64,000 nucleotides of DNA from Nitrosospira sp. Nsp14 (GTDB lineage Bacteria; Pseudomonadota; Gammaproteobacteria; Burkholderiales; Nitrosomonadaceae): assembly GCF_900113575.1 (NCBI RefSeq), contig NZ_FOPV01000006.1, forward strand, positions 62,001 to 126,000, written 5' to 3'. The notes below the pieces were generated by a model. That model did no database searches. It saw nothing but the letters and a program-made list of their open reading frames with translations, and was not told the origin of the DNA. Below, piece after piece: positions 26,915 through 37,772 of this stretch. The first letter of the stretch is position 1, and every line of letters starts with the position of its first letter. The position numbers and the translations under genes are program-made.

Positions 26915-27736
26915 ATGGATCAGCTCCAACGCATCATTGAAGAAGCATTCGAACGCCGTGCCGAGATCACCCCGCGCAACGTGGAGGCAAAACTGAAGGA
27001 ATCCGTAGCGCAGGTACTGGAAATGCTCGACAGCGGCAAACTGCGGGTGGCGGAAAAAGTAAACGGCGAATGGACCACGCATCAATGGATTAAAAAAGCG
27101 GTGCTGCTCTCTTTCCGCATAGAGGACAACAGTTTCATCAAAGGCGGATTTTCCAACTATTTCGATAAAGTGCCATCCAAATTCGCGGATTACAGTTCCA
27201 AGGATTTCCGTAACGGCGGTTTTCGGGTAGTGCCCCCCGCAGCGGTGCGAAAAGGCGCATTCATTGCCAGCAATGTGGTACTCATGCCCTCGTACGTCAA
27301 TATCGGCGCGTATGTCGATGAAGGCGCCATGGTTGACACCTGGGCTACGGTCGGGTCATGCGCGCAGGTTGGCAAGAATGTGCACCTCTCAGGGGGCGTG
27401 GGAATAGGCGGCGTGCTCGAACCCGTCCAGGCCAATCCGACAATCATCGAGGATAATTGTTTCATTGGCGCGCGCTCGGAAATTGTCGAAGGTGTCATCG
27501 TTGGCGAGAACTCGGTGATTTCCATGGGCGTATACATCGGCCAAAGCACCAAGATCTACAACCGCGAAACGGGTGAAGTCAGCTACGGGCGCGTCCCGGC
27601 GGGCTCGGTGGTCGTGTCGGGCAATCTTCCCTCCGCGGATGGCAAATACAGCCTTTATTGCGCCGTCATCGTGAAGCAGGTGGACGCAAAAACCCGGGCG
27701 AAGACTGGCATCAATGAGCTGCTGCGCGGCATATAG
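26915..27736 (+). CDS. dapD: Tetrahydrodipicolinate N-succinyltransferase
   Basis: A 273-residue left-handed beta-helix acyltransferase that adds succinate from succinyl-CoA to tetrahydrodipicolinate. The N-terminal helical domain (residues 1-95) is followed by hexapeptide repeats (about 100-225: [20 protein letters not shown] and onwards) and the C-terminal [18 protein letters not shown]. Length equals the family norm. Its product is the substrate of DapC, encoded just upstream. Confidence 0.97.
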   Translation: MDQLQRIIEEAFERRAEITPRNVEAKLKESVAQVLEMLDSGKLRVAEKVNGEWTTHQWIKKAVLLSFRIEDNSFIKGGFSNYFDKVPSKFADYSSKDFRNGGFRVVPPAAVRKGAFIASNVVLMPSYVNIGAYVDEGAMVDTWATVGSCAQVGKNVHLSGGVGIGGVLEPVQANPTIIEDNCFIGARSEIVEGVIVGENSVISMGVYIGQSTKIYNRETGEVSYGRVPAGSVVVSGNLPSADGKYSLYCAVIVKQVDAKTRAKTGINELLRGI

Positions 27737-27782
27737 CGGTAAATCATGATTGAATTCGCCTACGCACCACCTTTCCGGATGA

Positions 27783-28922
<1,140 letters not shown>

Positions 28923-29171
28923 AACCTTTCCTCAACCTTGAATTTTCAGCTGGGTGGGCAAAGCGAACGCAACCTATCGGAACCGGCCGCGAAGGGAAAA
29001 GACCGCGACCGCGGTGCGCCGGCTTTCCATATTTTCATATGAAAGGTCTACTTTCACCTGAGGTGGTGGCCATGCCTGAACTTTTCTTCCCCTGCCGGTT
29101 TCGATCAGTCGGATTGAGGGGCATTTTCAGGCGCGTTCAAGGTGATTGTCGGTATCACTTCTTCACCCAGT

Positions 29172-29447
29172 CTATTGCGCGGGATCACACATCTTCGGCA
29201 GACAGCGCCGCCCGCCGCACACGCAATAGATGTTTCTGCACATGCATTCGCAATAACCCGGACTGACAATAAGGGCTAGCCCACACCACTCCATGCATCG
29301 AGCATATTCTTCAGCACATAGCACACTAACCAGGGTCATTTGAGGAATTACTCCATACTGTTCACCGCACAAGCCCGGTCTCGTATGAGGGCGACCCGCG
29401 GTTCTTCCGTATAACGAAAACTCGGCGGTAAATCCTGGCAGGTTCAT
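29172..29447 (-). CDS. Cysteine-rich small protein with LPGFTAE-F-SLY N-terminus, function unknown
   Basis: A 91-residue protein with 11 Cys, at residues 27, 44, 51, 55, 66, 68, 70, 75, 77, 82 and 87; nine fall in the last 41 residues (CECMC, YCVC, RCLPKMC). The gene is well supported by an ideal ribosome binding site, AAAGGAGGT seven bases before the ATG. The N-terminus MNLPGFTAEFSLYG resembles short bacterial proteins that I remember sharing an LPGFTAE-x-SLY start, but I cannot verify this. There is no signal peptide and no transmembrane segment. The layout (conserved N-terminal stretch, Cys-dense C-terminus) could suit a metal-binding protein or a modified-peptide precursor. No modifying enzyme is next to it; neighbours are dapE and prmB. 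Confidence 0.7.
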   Translation of the reverse strand: MNLPGFTAEFSLYGRTAGRPHTRPGLCGEQYGVIPQMTLVSVLCAEEYARCMEWCGLALIVSPGYCECMCRNIYCVCGGRRCLPKMCDPAQ

Positions 29448-29768
29448 TTTGCTTACCTCCTTTATCTCCTATAGCTTTCATGTCGAACAGGTAATAGGGC
29501 CGCATTTTTATGACCATAAGCGCGAATCTTCGCTACGCTTGTTGACCCAAATGTTTCTTTCTATCCAGATATTAATAATTTCAAAAAATCTGGGAAATCC
29601 AAGCTCAGCCTATTTTTCGCCTTGCTTCAACTCGTGCGGCAACGCATCGGACTTTTAACAGGGGTATGTAAAGTGAACCTCGATCTGCTTTAAGTACTGA
29701 TCCTTGTCCGGTATCGTTGAAATGGGAAAAGCAAGGAGTGGTAAAACAGGTAACGTATACTAAGCCTT
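29448..29768. other. Divergent gap between the Cys-rich gene and prmB
   Basis: Apart from the ribosome binding site of the Cys-rich gene at 29455-29463 no feature is recognisable. It should hold promoters for both divergent genes; I could not assign them. Confidence 0.55.
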
Positions 29769-30662
29769 ATGTACCACGAAGCCAGAACTCAACTCCAAAC
29801 TATCCGTGACCTGCTCCGCTTCGCGGTAAGCCGCTTTAACGAGGCCGGTCTCTTTTTTGGCCATGGCTCGGCCTCGGCCTACGATGAAGCGGCTTATCTC
29901 ATTCTCCACACGCTCCATCTTCCGCTCGACCGGCTCGGACCGTTTCTCGATGCCAGGCTTATCACGGATGAGCTTGAGCAAGTGTTGGGCATCATCGAGC
30001 GCCGCGCCACCGAGAAAATTCCCGCCGCATACCTCACTAACGAGGCATGGCTAGGAGATTTCAATTTTTTTGTGGATGAGCGCGTGATCGTACCGCGTTC
30101 CTTCATTGCCGAGCTGTTGCGGGAACAACTTGCGCCATGGATACGGAACCCCGACGAGGTCGATTCAGCACTTGATCTCTGTACTGGTTCTGGTTGCCTC
30201 GCCATATTGCTCGCACACGCATTCCCCAACGTCACCATAGATGCGGCCGACATTTCGCCGGAAGCGCTGGAAGTCGCCCAAAGGAACGTAGCGGATTACA
30301 ACCTGGAGCAGCAGGTCAATCTCGTCCAATCCGATCTGTTCGCAGGATTAGAAGGCCGCACTTACGATCTTATTATCAGCAATCCGCCGTATGTCAGCGC
30401 GGAAGCAATGGCGACATTACCGGAGGAATACCGCCGTGAACCCGAAAACGCGCTGGGAAGCGGCGTGGACGGACTGGAAGCCACGCGGACGATACTGAAC
30501 GAAGCGGCCAGCCATTTGAACGACCGGGGGCTACTGGTCGTTGAGATCGGCCATAATCGGGACAACCTTGAACAGGTCTATCCCGACATACCTTTCACTT
30601 GGCTGGAAACCAGCGCGGGAGACGAATTTGTGTTTCTGCTGAAACGAGACCAGCTCCCCTGA
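29769..30662 (+). CDS. prmB: Ribosomal protein L3 N5-glutamine methyltransferase
   Basis: A 297-residue SAM-dependent methyltransferase of the HemK/PrmB family. SAM motif I is DLCTGSGCLAILLAH, the catalytic NPPY motif is ISNPPYVS, followed by the E-P-E-N-A-L-G-S-G-V-D-G-L-E signature. The N-terminal helical domain and the absence of PrmC-specific context (no prfA) favour PrmB over PrmC. Confidence 0.92.
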   Translation: MYHEARTQLQTIRDLLRFAVSRFNEAGLFFGHGSASAYDEAAYLILHTLHLPLDRLGPFLDARLITDELEQVLGIIERRATEKIPAAYLTNEAWLGDFNFFVDERVIVPRSFIAELLREQLAPWIRNPDEVDSALDLCTGSGCLAILLAHAFPNVTIDAADISPEALEVAQRNVADYNLEQQVNLVQSDLFAGLEGRTYDLIISNPPYVSAEAMATLPEEYRREPENALGSGVDGLEATRTILNEAASHLNDRGLLVVEIGHNRDNLEQVYPDIPFTWLETSAGDEFVFLLKRDQLP

Positions 30663-30691
30663 TCGTTTCCTTTCCTCATATTGGAGGGCAA

Positions 30692-31687
30692 CTAGGCGAC
30701 CAGCTCGAGCAGTCGCCGTATCTCGGTCTCGGTCAATTCCAGGCACCTGCCGCGCTTCAGGCGCGGCGGCAGATTGATGGGACCGAAGCGTACCCGCATA
30801 AGCCGGCTCACCGTCATTCCCACCGCTTCGAACATGCGGCGCACCTCGCGGTTTTTGCCTTCTTTCAATATCACGCGGTACCAGTGATTGGAACCTTCGC
30901 CGCCTTCGTCGGACAAATACTCAAATTTTGCCACACCGTCTTCCAGCTTCACCCCGATGGTCAACAATTCCGACTGTTCCGGAGCCAAGCGTCCGATAAT
31001 TCGGACCGCATATTCGCGCTCGACTTCGAAGCGGGGGTGCATCAGGCGATTAGCCAGTTCGCCATCTGTCGTGAATATAAGCAGGCCGCTGGTGTTGTAG
31101 TCCAGCCTGCCGATTGCTATCCATTTAGATGATTGCATCTGCGGCAACTTGTCGAATACGGATGGGCGGCCTTGCGGGTCATCTCGACTCACGATCTCAC
31201 CCTCCGGCTTGTGATAAAGCATGACTCGAGGGGTACGTTTGCCGGATCTGGAATGGATAACACGCTTTCCCACCCGTACGACATCTTCCGGTCCCACGCG
31301 GTCGCCTATGTGTGCAATCTTTCCATTGATGGTCGCCTGCCCGGCAATGATCAGCTCTTCCATCTCGCGCCGCGAGCCCAGCCCCGCCTGCGCCAGTAAT
31401 TTTTGCAATTTTTGCGTTTCAGGCGCTGCCTCCGGACGGGCGTTTATGTCGCCAATTGCAGGCGTCTTTTTCCTGCCCGATCTTAGCGTTTCGGCTAGTC
31501 CGGTCAATTTGGTGGATTGGGTGGATTGCGCCGATTGGGCCGTTTTAGGCGCTGGGCGCACCCGAGGCGATGCGGGCGGCACCAATGGCGGCCGCAGGGG
31601 CGACTTGGGCGATTTTGCCCCCCTGGACGGCCTGGTCGATCTCGATGGCGTTGCCGCCTTGCTTGATTGTTGTGACTTGGCTTTCAT
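30692..31687 (-). CDS. rluB: 23S rRNA pseudouridine synthase B
   Basis: A 331-residue RsuA/RluB-family enzyme. Residues 1-90 form a low-complexity basic Ser/Pro/Lys/Arg tail. An S4 domain follows ([20 protein letters not shown]) and then the catalytic domain with [26 protein letters not shown], where the Asp is catalytic. AGAGG precedes the ATG. The length and S4 plus catalytic order fit RluB; a paralogous RluE/RluF role is less likely. It is convergent with prmB. Confidence 0.93.
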   Translation of the reverse strand: MKAKSQQSSKAATPSRSTRPSRGAKSPKSPLRPPLVPPASPRVRPAPKTAQSAQSTQSTKLTGLAETLRSGRKKTPAIGDINARPEAAPETQKLQKLLAQAGLGSRREMEELIIAGQATINGKIAHIGDRVGPEDVVRVGKRVIHSRSGKRTPRVMLYHKPEGEIVSRDDPQGRPSVFDKLPQMQSSKWIAIGRLDYNTSGLLIFTTDGELANRLMHPRFEVEREYAVRIIGRLAPEQSELLTIGVKLEDGVAKFEYLSDEGGEGSNHWYRVILKEGKNREVRRMFEAVGMTVSRLMRVRFGPINLPPRLKRGRCLELTETEIRRLLELVA

Positions 31688-31872
31688 CTGAACCTCTTTG
31701 CCAGTTCTCGCGCCCAGGGGGCAGGGTAAAACGCCATGTCAACCGAAAGCGGCTATCACGTTGCTTGAGGATGAATCACTTGCGTGCATTGGGATTCGCG
31801 GTCCAGTACGGCTACCAGACAACTGAAGTGGCACCTGCACCGATCGTTACTGAAGCCGGTTTAAATTCTGCG

Positions 31873-32469
31873 CTAAACCTCTCGTCGCTCGAGTACCGCC
31901 TGCGCGAGCGTCCCGCTATCCACGTGTTCCAGTTCACCGCCCACCGGCAACCCGCGCGCGATACGCGTTACTTTCACTCCTTTGTTATGCAGCAGCTCGC
32001 CAATATAGTGAGCTGTCGCTTCGCCCTCGACGGTAAAATTGGTCGCCAGCACTACTTCTTTTACGATGCCGTCCTGAGCCCGCTTCAGCAAGCGGTCAAG
32101 GTGAATTTCCCGCGGGCCGATGCCGTCCAACGGCGACAACCTGCCCATCAACACAAAATACATGCCTTTGTAGCAATGCGCCTGCTCCATCATCAGCAGG
32201 TCGGCCGGCATTTCAACCACACACAGCAACCCACTATCGCGATTCGGCGACCGGCACAATTCACATACCGCCTCTTCAGTAAAATTATTGCACTTCTCGC
32301 AATGCCTGATGTGCTCCAGCACATAATCTAGCGAATTGGCAAGGCGGCGTGCGCCAGCATGATCACGCTGCAGCAGGTGATAGGCCATGCGCTGCGCCGA
32401 CCTCGGGCCGACACCCGGCAGACAGCGCAGCGCATCGATCAGCTCATCCAGGCTACGCGGCGTTTTCAA
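31873..32469 (-). CDS. recR: Recombination mediator protein RecR
   Basis: A 198-residue protein of the RecFOR pathway. The helix-hairpin-helix [20 protein letters not shown], a C4 zinc finger ([16 protein letters not shown]) and a Toprim domain ([25 protein letters not shown]) appear in order. The best start is TTG; upstream in-frame codons offer no ATG or GTG and the TTG gives the family N-terminus. It is the last gene of the dnaX-ybaB-recR set. Confidence 0.95.
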   Translation of the reverse strand: MKTPRSLDELIDALRCLPGVGPRSAQRMAYHLLQRDHAGARRLANSLDYVLEHIRHCEKCNNFTEEAVCELCRSPNRDSGLLCVVEMPADLLMMEQAHCYKGMYFVLMGRLSPLDGIGPREIHLDRLLKRAQDGIVKEVVLATNFTVEGEATAHYIGELLHNKGVKVTRIARGLPVGGELEHVDSGTLAQAVLERREV

Positions 32470-32542
32470 TAAACTGAAGTCATATAAGGATAGAAGGAGT
32501 ACCCAATCGAATCCGGTCGTCGCGACCCATTAAGGGGCGAGA

Positions 32543-32869
32543 TTAAAACGGCAGTTTCATTCCTGGCGGAAGGCTCAGTCCGGAGGTGAAGCTGGCCATC
32601 TTTTCCTGGGTCGTCGATTCGACCCGCCGAACGGCGTCGTTCACTGCGGCTGCGATCAGGTCCTCCAGCATCTCCTTATCATCGCCCATGAGGCTGTTAT
32701 CGATGCTGACGCGCTTTACATCATACCGGCATGTCATCACCACTTTCACCATGCCTGCGCCGGACTGCCCCTCGACCTCCACCGAGGCCAGCTTTTCCTG
32801 CATGGCTTTCATGTTCTCCTGCATTTGCTGGGCCTGCTTCATAAGATTACCCAAGCCGCCTTTCATCAT
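32543..32869 (-). CDS. ybaB: YbaB/EbfC nucleoid-associated protein
   Basis: A 108-residue DNA-binding protein. The family start [19 protein letters not shown] and the G-x-G-M-V-K-V-V-M-T core are clear. It sits between dnaX (11 bases upstream) and recR, the standard bacterial arrangement, so cotranscription is very likely. Confidence 0.95.
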   Translation of the reverse strand: MMKGGLGNLMKQAQQMQENMKAMQEKLASVEVEGQSGAGMVKVVMTCRYDVKRVSIDNSLMGDDKEMLEDLIAAAVNDAVRRVESTTQEKMASFTSGLSLPPGMKLPF

Positions 32870-32880
32870 TTGTACCTCCG

Positions 32881-34557
32881 CTATTGAATGGGTTTGATCG
32901 AAGAAATATTTATTTTTGCGTCAAACTGTTCCACCAGCTCGCGCACGAACGGATCCGATTCCACGGCCGTGATGGCCTGGGATTGCCTCTCCTGTTTCGC
33001 CCGATTCTCCAGTTCCGCCGGGGTCATGCCCGTGACCATCCCAACAGAGAACTTTACCCGTACTGGCTTTCCCAGGTGAGCTCTCAGCGCGGCCTGCACC
33101 CTGGCCTGGTAATCTTTATCCAGCAGGTGCTTTTGCGTCTCGGGCACGCAGAATTCGATTTCGTTCGACGCCACATGCTTTACTTCGCTGTGCTGGGCCA
33201 ACATCTTTGCCAGCCCGCTCAGCTTTAACTCGGGCACCATCACTATCCAGTCGCTGCTGAGCAGACTTGTGTCAGCGTCTGGCTTCGCTACAGCTGGCGT
33301 TTCCATCCAAGCGCTTGTCGCTGCAGGCTTTGCCGTGACTAAACTTGTAGCGGAGGGCGGCGCGGATTTAACCTGCGCATCAGTTCCGCGCCCCCTATCG
33401 GCAGCGCTACCGTCCGCGTTGATTGCTGCGGCGGGCGCGGGAGTGGATGGGGGCGGGGTTTGCGGAAATTCCTCGGGCATGAAGGCCAGCATACGCATGA
33501 GGGTCATGGTGAAACCTGCATATTCATCCGGCGCCCGGCCGAGGTCGCCTCGGCCATGGATGGCGATCTGGTAAAACAGCTGAATATCTTCCGCGGCGAA
33601 TGTCTTTGCCAACGCCAAAAGATGTTCACGCTCCGGTGTATCCTCGGCTATTGCCGGGCGCACGATTTGCACCAGCGCGATGCGGTGCAATAACGATCCC
33701 AGATCCTGCAGCGCCGCATCAAATGACACGCTCCGGCTTTCCATGGCGTCCGCTATTGCAAGCATGCGCGCCCCATCTTTGTGCGTCAACGCGTCCAGCA
33801 GTTCATAGAGGTAGCTTTGGTCAATCGCGCCCAGCATATCCCGCACCCCGGCTTCCTCGATCGTGCCCCCACCAAAAGAGATAGCCTGGTCGAGGATACT
33901 CAGGGCGTCGCGCAGACTGCCTTGCGCTGCCCGTGCGAGCAATTGCAACGATATTGCATCGCAGCTTATCTGTTCCTGTTCAAGCACATGCTTGAGATGC
34001 GCGGCAATCAGCGCCGGTGGAATCTGCTTCAGGTTGAATTGCAGGCAACGCGACAAAACCGTGACCGGAATTCGCTGCGGATCTGTGGTCGCAAGGATGA
34101 ACTTGACGTGCTCCGGCGGCTCCTCCAACGTTTTCAACATCGCATTGAAAGCCGATTTGGAGAGCATGTGTACTTCGTCGATGATGTAAATCTTGTAACG
34201 GGCAGTCGTGGGTGCGTAAAGCGCATTCTCGAGCAATTCCCGCATCTTTTCCACTTGCGTATTGGAGGCCGCATCCACCTCAAGCAAATCAACGAAGCGC
34301 CCCGCATCAATTTCAGTGCAGGCCGAACATATCCCGCAGGGCGACGAGGTAATGCCTGTCCGGCAATTGAGAGCCTTGGCTAGAATGCGCGCGATCGTGG
34401 TCTTGCCGATCCCGCGGGTACCGGTGAAAAGGTACGCATGATGTAAGCGCTGTTGTTCAAGCGCGTTGGTAAGCGCCCTGACCACATGGTCCTGTCCAAT
34501 CAGTTCGGAGAAGCTCTTTGGCCGCCACTTTCTGGCGAGAACTTGAGTCTGGGGCAC
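32881..34557 (-). CDS. dnaX: DNA polymerase III subunit tau/gamma
   Basis: A 558-residue clamp-loader ATPase. Walker [10 protein letters not shown], four-Cys zinc module ([16 protein letters not shown]), Walker [10 protein letters not shown] and sensor SRC (TVLSRCLQ) are present. A Pro/Ala-rich linker near 370-420 leads to the tau-specific C-terminus. The start is GTG, giving the typical [13 protein letters not shown] saw no obvious A6G-type slippery site for a programmed gamma frameshift, but did not check every heptamer. Confidence 0.95.
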   Translation of the reverse strand: MPQTQVLARKWRPKSFSELIGQDHVVRALTNALEQQRLHHAYLFTGTRGIGKTTIARILAKALNCRTGITSSPCGICSACTEIDAGRFVDLLEVDAASNTQVEKMRELLENALYAPTTARYKIYIIDEVHMLSKSAFNAMLKTLEEPPEHVKFILATTDPQRIPVTVLSRCLQFNLKQIPPALIAAHLKHVLEQEQISCDAISLQLLARAAQGSLRDALSILDQAISFGGGTIEEAGVRDMLGAIDQSYLYELLDALTHKDGARMLAIADAMESRSVSFDAALQDLGSLLHRIALVQIVRPAIAEDTPEREHLLALAKTFAAEDIQLFYQIAIHGRGDLGRAPDEYAGFTMTLMRMLAFMPEEFPQTPPPSTPAPAAAINADGSAADRGRGTDAQVKSAPPSATSLVTAKPAATSAWMETPAVAKPDADTSLLSSDWIVMVPELKLSGLAKMLAQHSEVKHVASNEIEFCVPETQKHLLDKDYQARVQAALRAHLGKPVRVKFSVGMVTGMTPAELENRAKQERQSQAITAVESDPFVRELVEQFDAKINISSIKPIQ

Positions 34558-34638
34558 GATGAATAGAAAAGGAAGGGGGACGGTTATTTATCGACTGGGC
34601 GCAAAGGTAGATTTGGTGCTCGCAGCTTGAGGTTCGGC

Positions 34639-34670
34639 AGAACCGGCTTACCGCCGGTTCCGCCGGTTCT
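34639..34670 (-). terminator. GC-rich inverted repeat downstream of the SRP RNA gene
   Basis: AGAACCGGC and GCCGGTTCT pair over 9 bases; an inner GCCGGTT copy allows an alternative shorter stem. It lies 35 bases past the SRP RNA and 80 bases before dnaX. No U-tract follows, so a processing site or weak terminator are both possible. Confidence 0.4.
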
Positions 34671-34704
34671 ATTGCACGTCGACCATTTTTCTCGAACGAA
34701 ACGG

Positions 34705-34802
34705 GTGGCGAGCCTGACCCCCGGCACTTGCAGAAAATAGCTGTGGCTGCTTCCTTCCGGACCTGACCAGATTCACTACCATGCAATGCGGGGAGGCCCG
34801 CC
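34705..34802 (-). ncRNA. ffs: 4.5S signal recognition particle RNA
   Basis: The diagnostic apical loop GGTCAGGTCCGGAAGGAAGC is present on the minus strand, and the ends pair: GGCGGGCCT at the 5' end with AGGCTCGCC at the 3' end (one G-U). Length of about 98 bases fits the small bacterial SRP RNA. It lies just upstream of dnaX on the same strand. Ends are judged from base pairing and may be off by a few bases. Confidence 0.93.
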
Positions 34803-35383
34803 ATATAAAGCTAAAAGCACAACATAAAGCGGAAAGCAGAATACCGGTAAAAGCGCGAACTGCCCCCAGTTAAGGTGCATTGTAACATGCATGCAAGGCA
34901 AGATAAGCTTGCATGCGCGGGGGTGCGAGGCTAACCCCGACCTTTTTTTCCCAGCGCCAACATTCGTTGCCATTCTCAAGACCATCGAGAAAACGTCCGG
35001 GAATACCTTCTATCCCGACCCGAGTACCGATTAGCGCGCAGTCAACACGCCGCACGGCATATTCCACCGACTGCCGTTTATCGCATGTAGCACCACCCGG
35101 GAGCTGCACCTGACCAGCAAGCAGCAAATTGAGGGGCCAAATGAAGATGCTTATATTGTTACGGGTAATGCGCGGGACATCGTATGGCTAGGTAATGCCG
35201 GTAATATCGCTTGGGATAAGATCGCTAAACGGTGGTTGCGTCGACTTCGTATTTGCGACCCGGCTGCTTCTGCTCGAGCAATATTTCCTGGTCGTGTTGT
35301 CTGCCGCCTATTAGGCAAGCGAACTTGCCCCGGCAGCGTCCGTCGAGCCTTGAAAAAAACTGGCTTCCGACAGAATTGGAGGT
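34803..35383. other. Gene-free stretch between SRP RNA and initiator tRNA genes
   Basis: I see no credible gene in these 581 bases. A plus-strand frame of about 85 codons from 35032 to the tRNA region reads through (ELHLTSKQQIEGPNEDAY, then NARDIVWLGNAGN), but it has no good start, no ribosome binding site and no family I recognise. It might be the remnant of a decayed gene. Confidence 0.45.
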
Positions 35384-35460
<77 letters not shown>

Positions 35461-35471
35461 CCAGAATAAGG

Positions 35472-35499
35472 ATTATATCAGATGAATTCGAAAGATCAA
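35472..35499 (-). promoter_or_regulatory. Sigma-70 promoter of the initiator tRNA
   Basis: TTGATC (35499-35494) and a perfect TATAAT (35477-35472) are separated by 16 bases, with the tRNA 5' end 11 bases further on. Confidence 0.8.
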
Positions 35500-35828
35500 A
35501 TTCTGTTCCAATGTCGCAAACGAGAAAAGGCAACCGCCGCTCCGCGTGCTGCCGCTCAGGCTCTGCACAACAAAAGCGAGCGATTGAACTGCTATGCGAG
35601 ATAACGCACAGAGGCGTGCTTGCAATAACGGCAAAATGACGATTTGTTATGAGTATGCTGGGCAAAAGGACGAGAAATAAGATCGGTAGTTGAACGATTG
35701 AAAATACCGCACCCTGGCGTATGGCAGCGATTTTTCTGGAACCATCCCATCCATATGAATACAGGAACACGAAATGCCCACCTTACTACCCAATAAGATG
35801 AGCAAGGTAAAGATGAACACGTAGCGAT
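35500..35828. other. Gap between tRNA promoter and the first response regulator
   Basis: No gene or motif is recognised here. A minus-strand frame in this stretch runs through the tRNA and is not a real protein. The promoter of the response regulator gene should lie here but I could not assign it. Confidence 0.5.
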
Positions 35829-36767
35829 ATGATCAGCGAAACCGAGATTCATAACGCCAAGATACTGATTGTTGATGATCAGGAATCCAATGTTTTGCTG
35901 TTGCAACGCGTGCTGGAAGTCGCAAGCTATACGTCTGTTTCCTTTACGACAGATCCATATAAGGTTTATGAACTGCACCGTCAGAATCACTACGATCTGA
36001 TTCTGCTCGATTTGAAAATGGCGGGCATGGACGGATTTCAGGTGCTGGAAGCTTTGAAGGAGATCGAAGCGGAAGGCTATTTGTCGGTATTGGTTGTTAC
36101 CGCGAATCCGGATTGCAAGCTTCGCGCGCTCCAATCCGGCGCCAAGGATTTTGTCAGCAAACCGTTTGACATGGCCGAGGTGTTGGCGCGCGTGCACAAT
36201 TTGCTGGAAGTACGCCTATTGCATCAGCAGGCCCGCAGCTATGCAAAAACCCAGGAGTTTATGGCACTGCACGACCCGCTCACGGGGCTTGCGAACCGGC
36301 GCCTTCTGGTAGAAAGAGTCTCGCAGGCGATTATTCACGCAAAAAGGAACGGCAGCATAATGGCCGTCGTATACCTGGACCTGGACGGATTCAGGCAAAT
36401 TAATAACACCTTGGGCCACGATGTCGGCGACCTGCTGCTTAAACTGGTTGCCGCGCGCCTGGTGGCGGCTGTGCGGCAGGAGGATACGGTAGCGCGTCTT
36501 GGCGGTGATGAATTCGTGATTGCTATGCCTTACGTAAATAGTGTCGATGGTGTGGCGCTTGCGGCGGAAAAAATCATTAAAGCGCTATCACAACCTTATA
36601 GTATCCAGGGTACCGAGGTCAGGCTGACGGCGAGCGCCGGGGTGGGTCTTTATCCGCGCAATGGCAGGGATGTCAAGACGCTGTTGAAGAATGCAGATAC
36701 TGCGCTGCTCGAAGCGAAGCAGGCGAACAAGAACACTTATCGAATTTCCGCACGGATGAGCCATTGA
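35829..36767 (+). CDS. REC-GGDEF response regulator, predicted diguanylate cyclase
   Basis: A 312-residue two-domain protein. The receiver (residues 9-128) has acidic pocket D16/D17, phospho-acceptor Asp61 in LILLDLKMAGMDGF and Lys111 in VSKPF. A GGDEF domain (about 142-308) has the intact active site GGDEF at 225-229 and an inhibitory RxxD site (RQED, 216-219) exactly five residues before it, so c-di-GMP synthesis with product feedback is expected. This is a PleD/WspR-like design. The ATG start gives MISETEIHNAKILIVDD, matching the N-terminus of the paralogue downstream. No histidine kinase is adjacent. Confidence 0.94.
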   Translation: MISETEIHNAKILIVDDQESNVLLLQRVLEVASYTSVSFTTDPYKVYELHRQNHYDLILLDLKMAGMDGFQVLEALKEIEAEGYLSVLVVTANPDCKLRALQSGAKDFVSKPFDMAEVLARVHNLLEVRLLHQQARSYAKTQEFMALHDPLTGLANRRLLVERVSQAIIHAKRNGSIMAVVYLDLDGFRQINNTLGHDVGDLLLKLVAARLVAAVRQEDTVARLGGDEFVIAMPYVNSVDGVALAAEKIIKALSQPYSIQGTEVRLTASAGVGLYPRNGRDVKTLLKNADTALLEAKQANKNTYRISARMSH

Positions 36768-36802
36768 CCCTCATTTCCTTCACATGTCGTACTTGTGTCC
36801 AA

Positions 36803-36830
36803 TTGTTTCTGCTTTAAACGCAAATATAAT
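36803..36830 (+). promoter_or_regulatory. Candidate promoter of the REC-PAS gene
   Basis: TTGTTT and a perfect TATAAT are separated by 16 bases in an AT-rich stretch, about 100 bases before the REC-PAS start. The -35 is poor. Confidence 0.4.
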
Positions 36831-36932
36831 AAATATCATCTATATAATAACTTTTCGGAAGAGCCTTTCGGGATAGGCGTATGTTGCCTGAAAGACGCAT
36901 CGAGTTGATAAGGTACAGTGCACGGAAAAATA

Positions 36933-37772
36933 ATGATTAGCAAACCCGAAATTCTAAATGCAAAAATCCTGGTGGTGGATGACCAGGAGGCGAATGTCCG
37001 GCTGCTTGAACAAATGCTGAGTGACGGCGGTTATACCCACATTTCTTCCACCATGAATCCACACGAGGTGGCCGATCTCTATCGCCAGAACCGGTATGAT
37101 CTGATTCTCCTTGATCTTCAGATGCCCGGTATGGATGGCTTCCAGGTGCTGGAAGGGCTGAAGAAAATTGAAACGTACGGGTACCTGCCGGTACTGGTGA
37201 TCACGGCCCAACCAGGTCATAAATTGCGAGCACTGCAGGCCGGTGCAAAAGACTTCGTCAGCAAGCCGTTCGACCTGATCGAAGTCCAGACTCGCATCCA
37301 CAATATGCTTGAAGTGCGCCTTTTGTATAAGCAACTGGAAAATTACAACAAGGTATTGGAACAGACCGTGGCAGAGCGGACCGCCGAACTCCGCGAAAGC
37401 GAGGCGCGCTTCCGCCGCCTTACCGAACTGGCGTCCGACTGGTATTGGGAGCAGGATGAGAAAGGGAATTTTACAAAAGTATATGGACCGGTTCTCGATA
37501 TGCTCGGAATCACGGTCGACAACCTGCTCGGTGAATCTAAAGAAACTGCCGGAGCACGCTGGAACGACGCTGAGTATGCTGTCTTCAAGGCCAACATCGA
37601 GGCACGGCGCCCTTTTATCGACTTTGTGTACAGTCGAACCAGATCCGACGGTGCCCAACAATATTTAATGGTGAGCGGCGAACCCATGTTTGACTCGTCA
37701 GGCCGCTTTACCGGCTACCGCGGAATAGGAAAAGACGTCACGGACAGCATGCGATCCAAGGACCATTCATAA
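36933..37772 (+). CDS. REC-PAS response regulator without catalytic output domain
   Basis: A 279-residue protein from the ATG I prefer; a GTG five codons upstream is also open. The receiver (residues 10-130) is intact (D16/D17, Asp61 in LILLDLQMPGMDGF, Lys111 in VSKPF) and closely similar to that of the preceding gene, indicating duplication. A coiled-coil linker (LENYNKVLEQTVAERTAELR) leads to one PAS/PAC domain (about 160-272, ending GYRGIGKDVTDSM). No kinase, GGDEF, EAL or DNA-binding domain follows. It may act as an adaptor or as a sensor joined by protein contact. Its stop overlaps the truB stop on the other strand by a few bases. Confidence 0.9.
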   Translation: MISKPEILNAKILVVDDQEANVRLLEQMLSDGGYTHISSTMNPHEVADLYRQNRYDLILLDLQMPGMDGFQVLEGLKKIETYGYLPVLVITAQPGHKLRALQAGAKDFVSKPFDLIEVQTRIHNMLEVRLLYKQLENYNKVLEQTVAERTAELRESEARFRRLTELASDWYWEQDEKGNFTKVYGPVLDMLGITVDNLLGESKETAGARWNDAEYAVFKANIEARRPFIDFVYSRTRSDGAQQYLMVSGEPMFDSSGRFTGYRGIGKDVTDSMRSKDHS

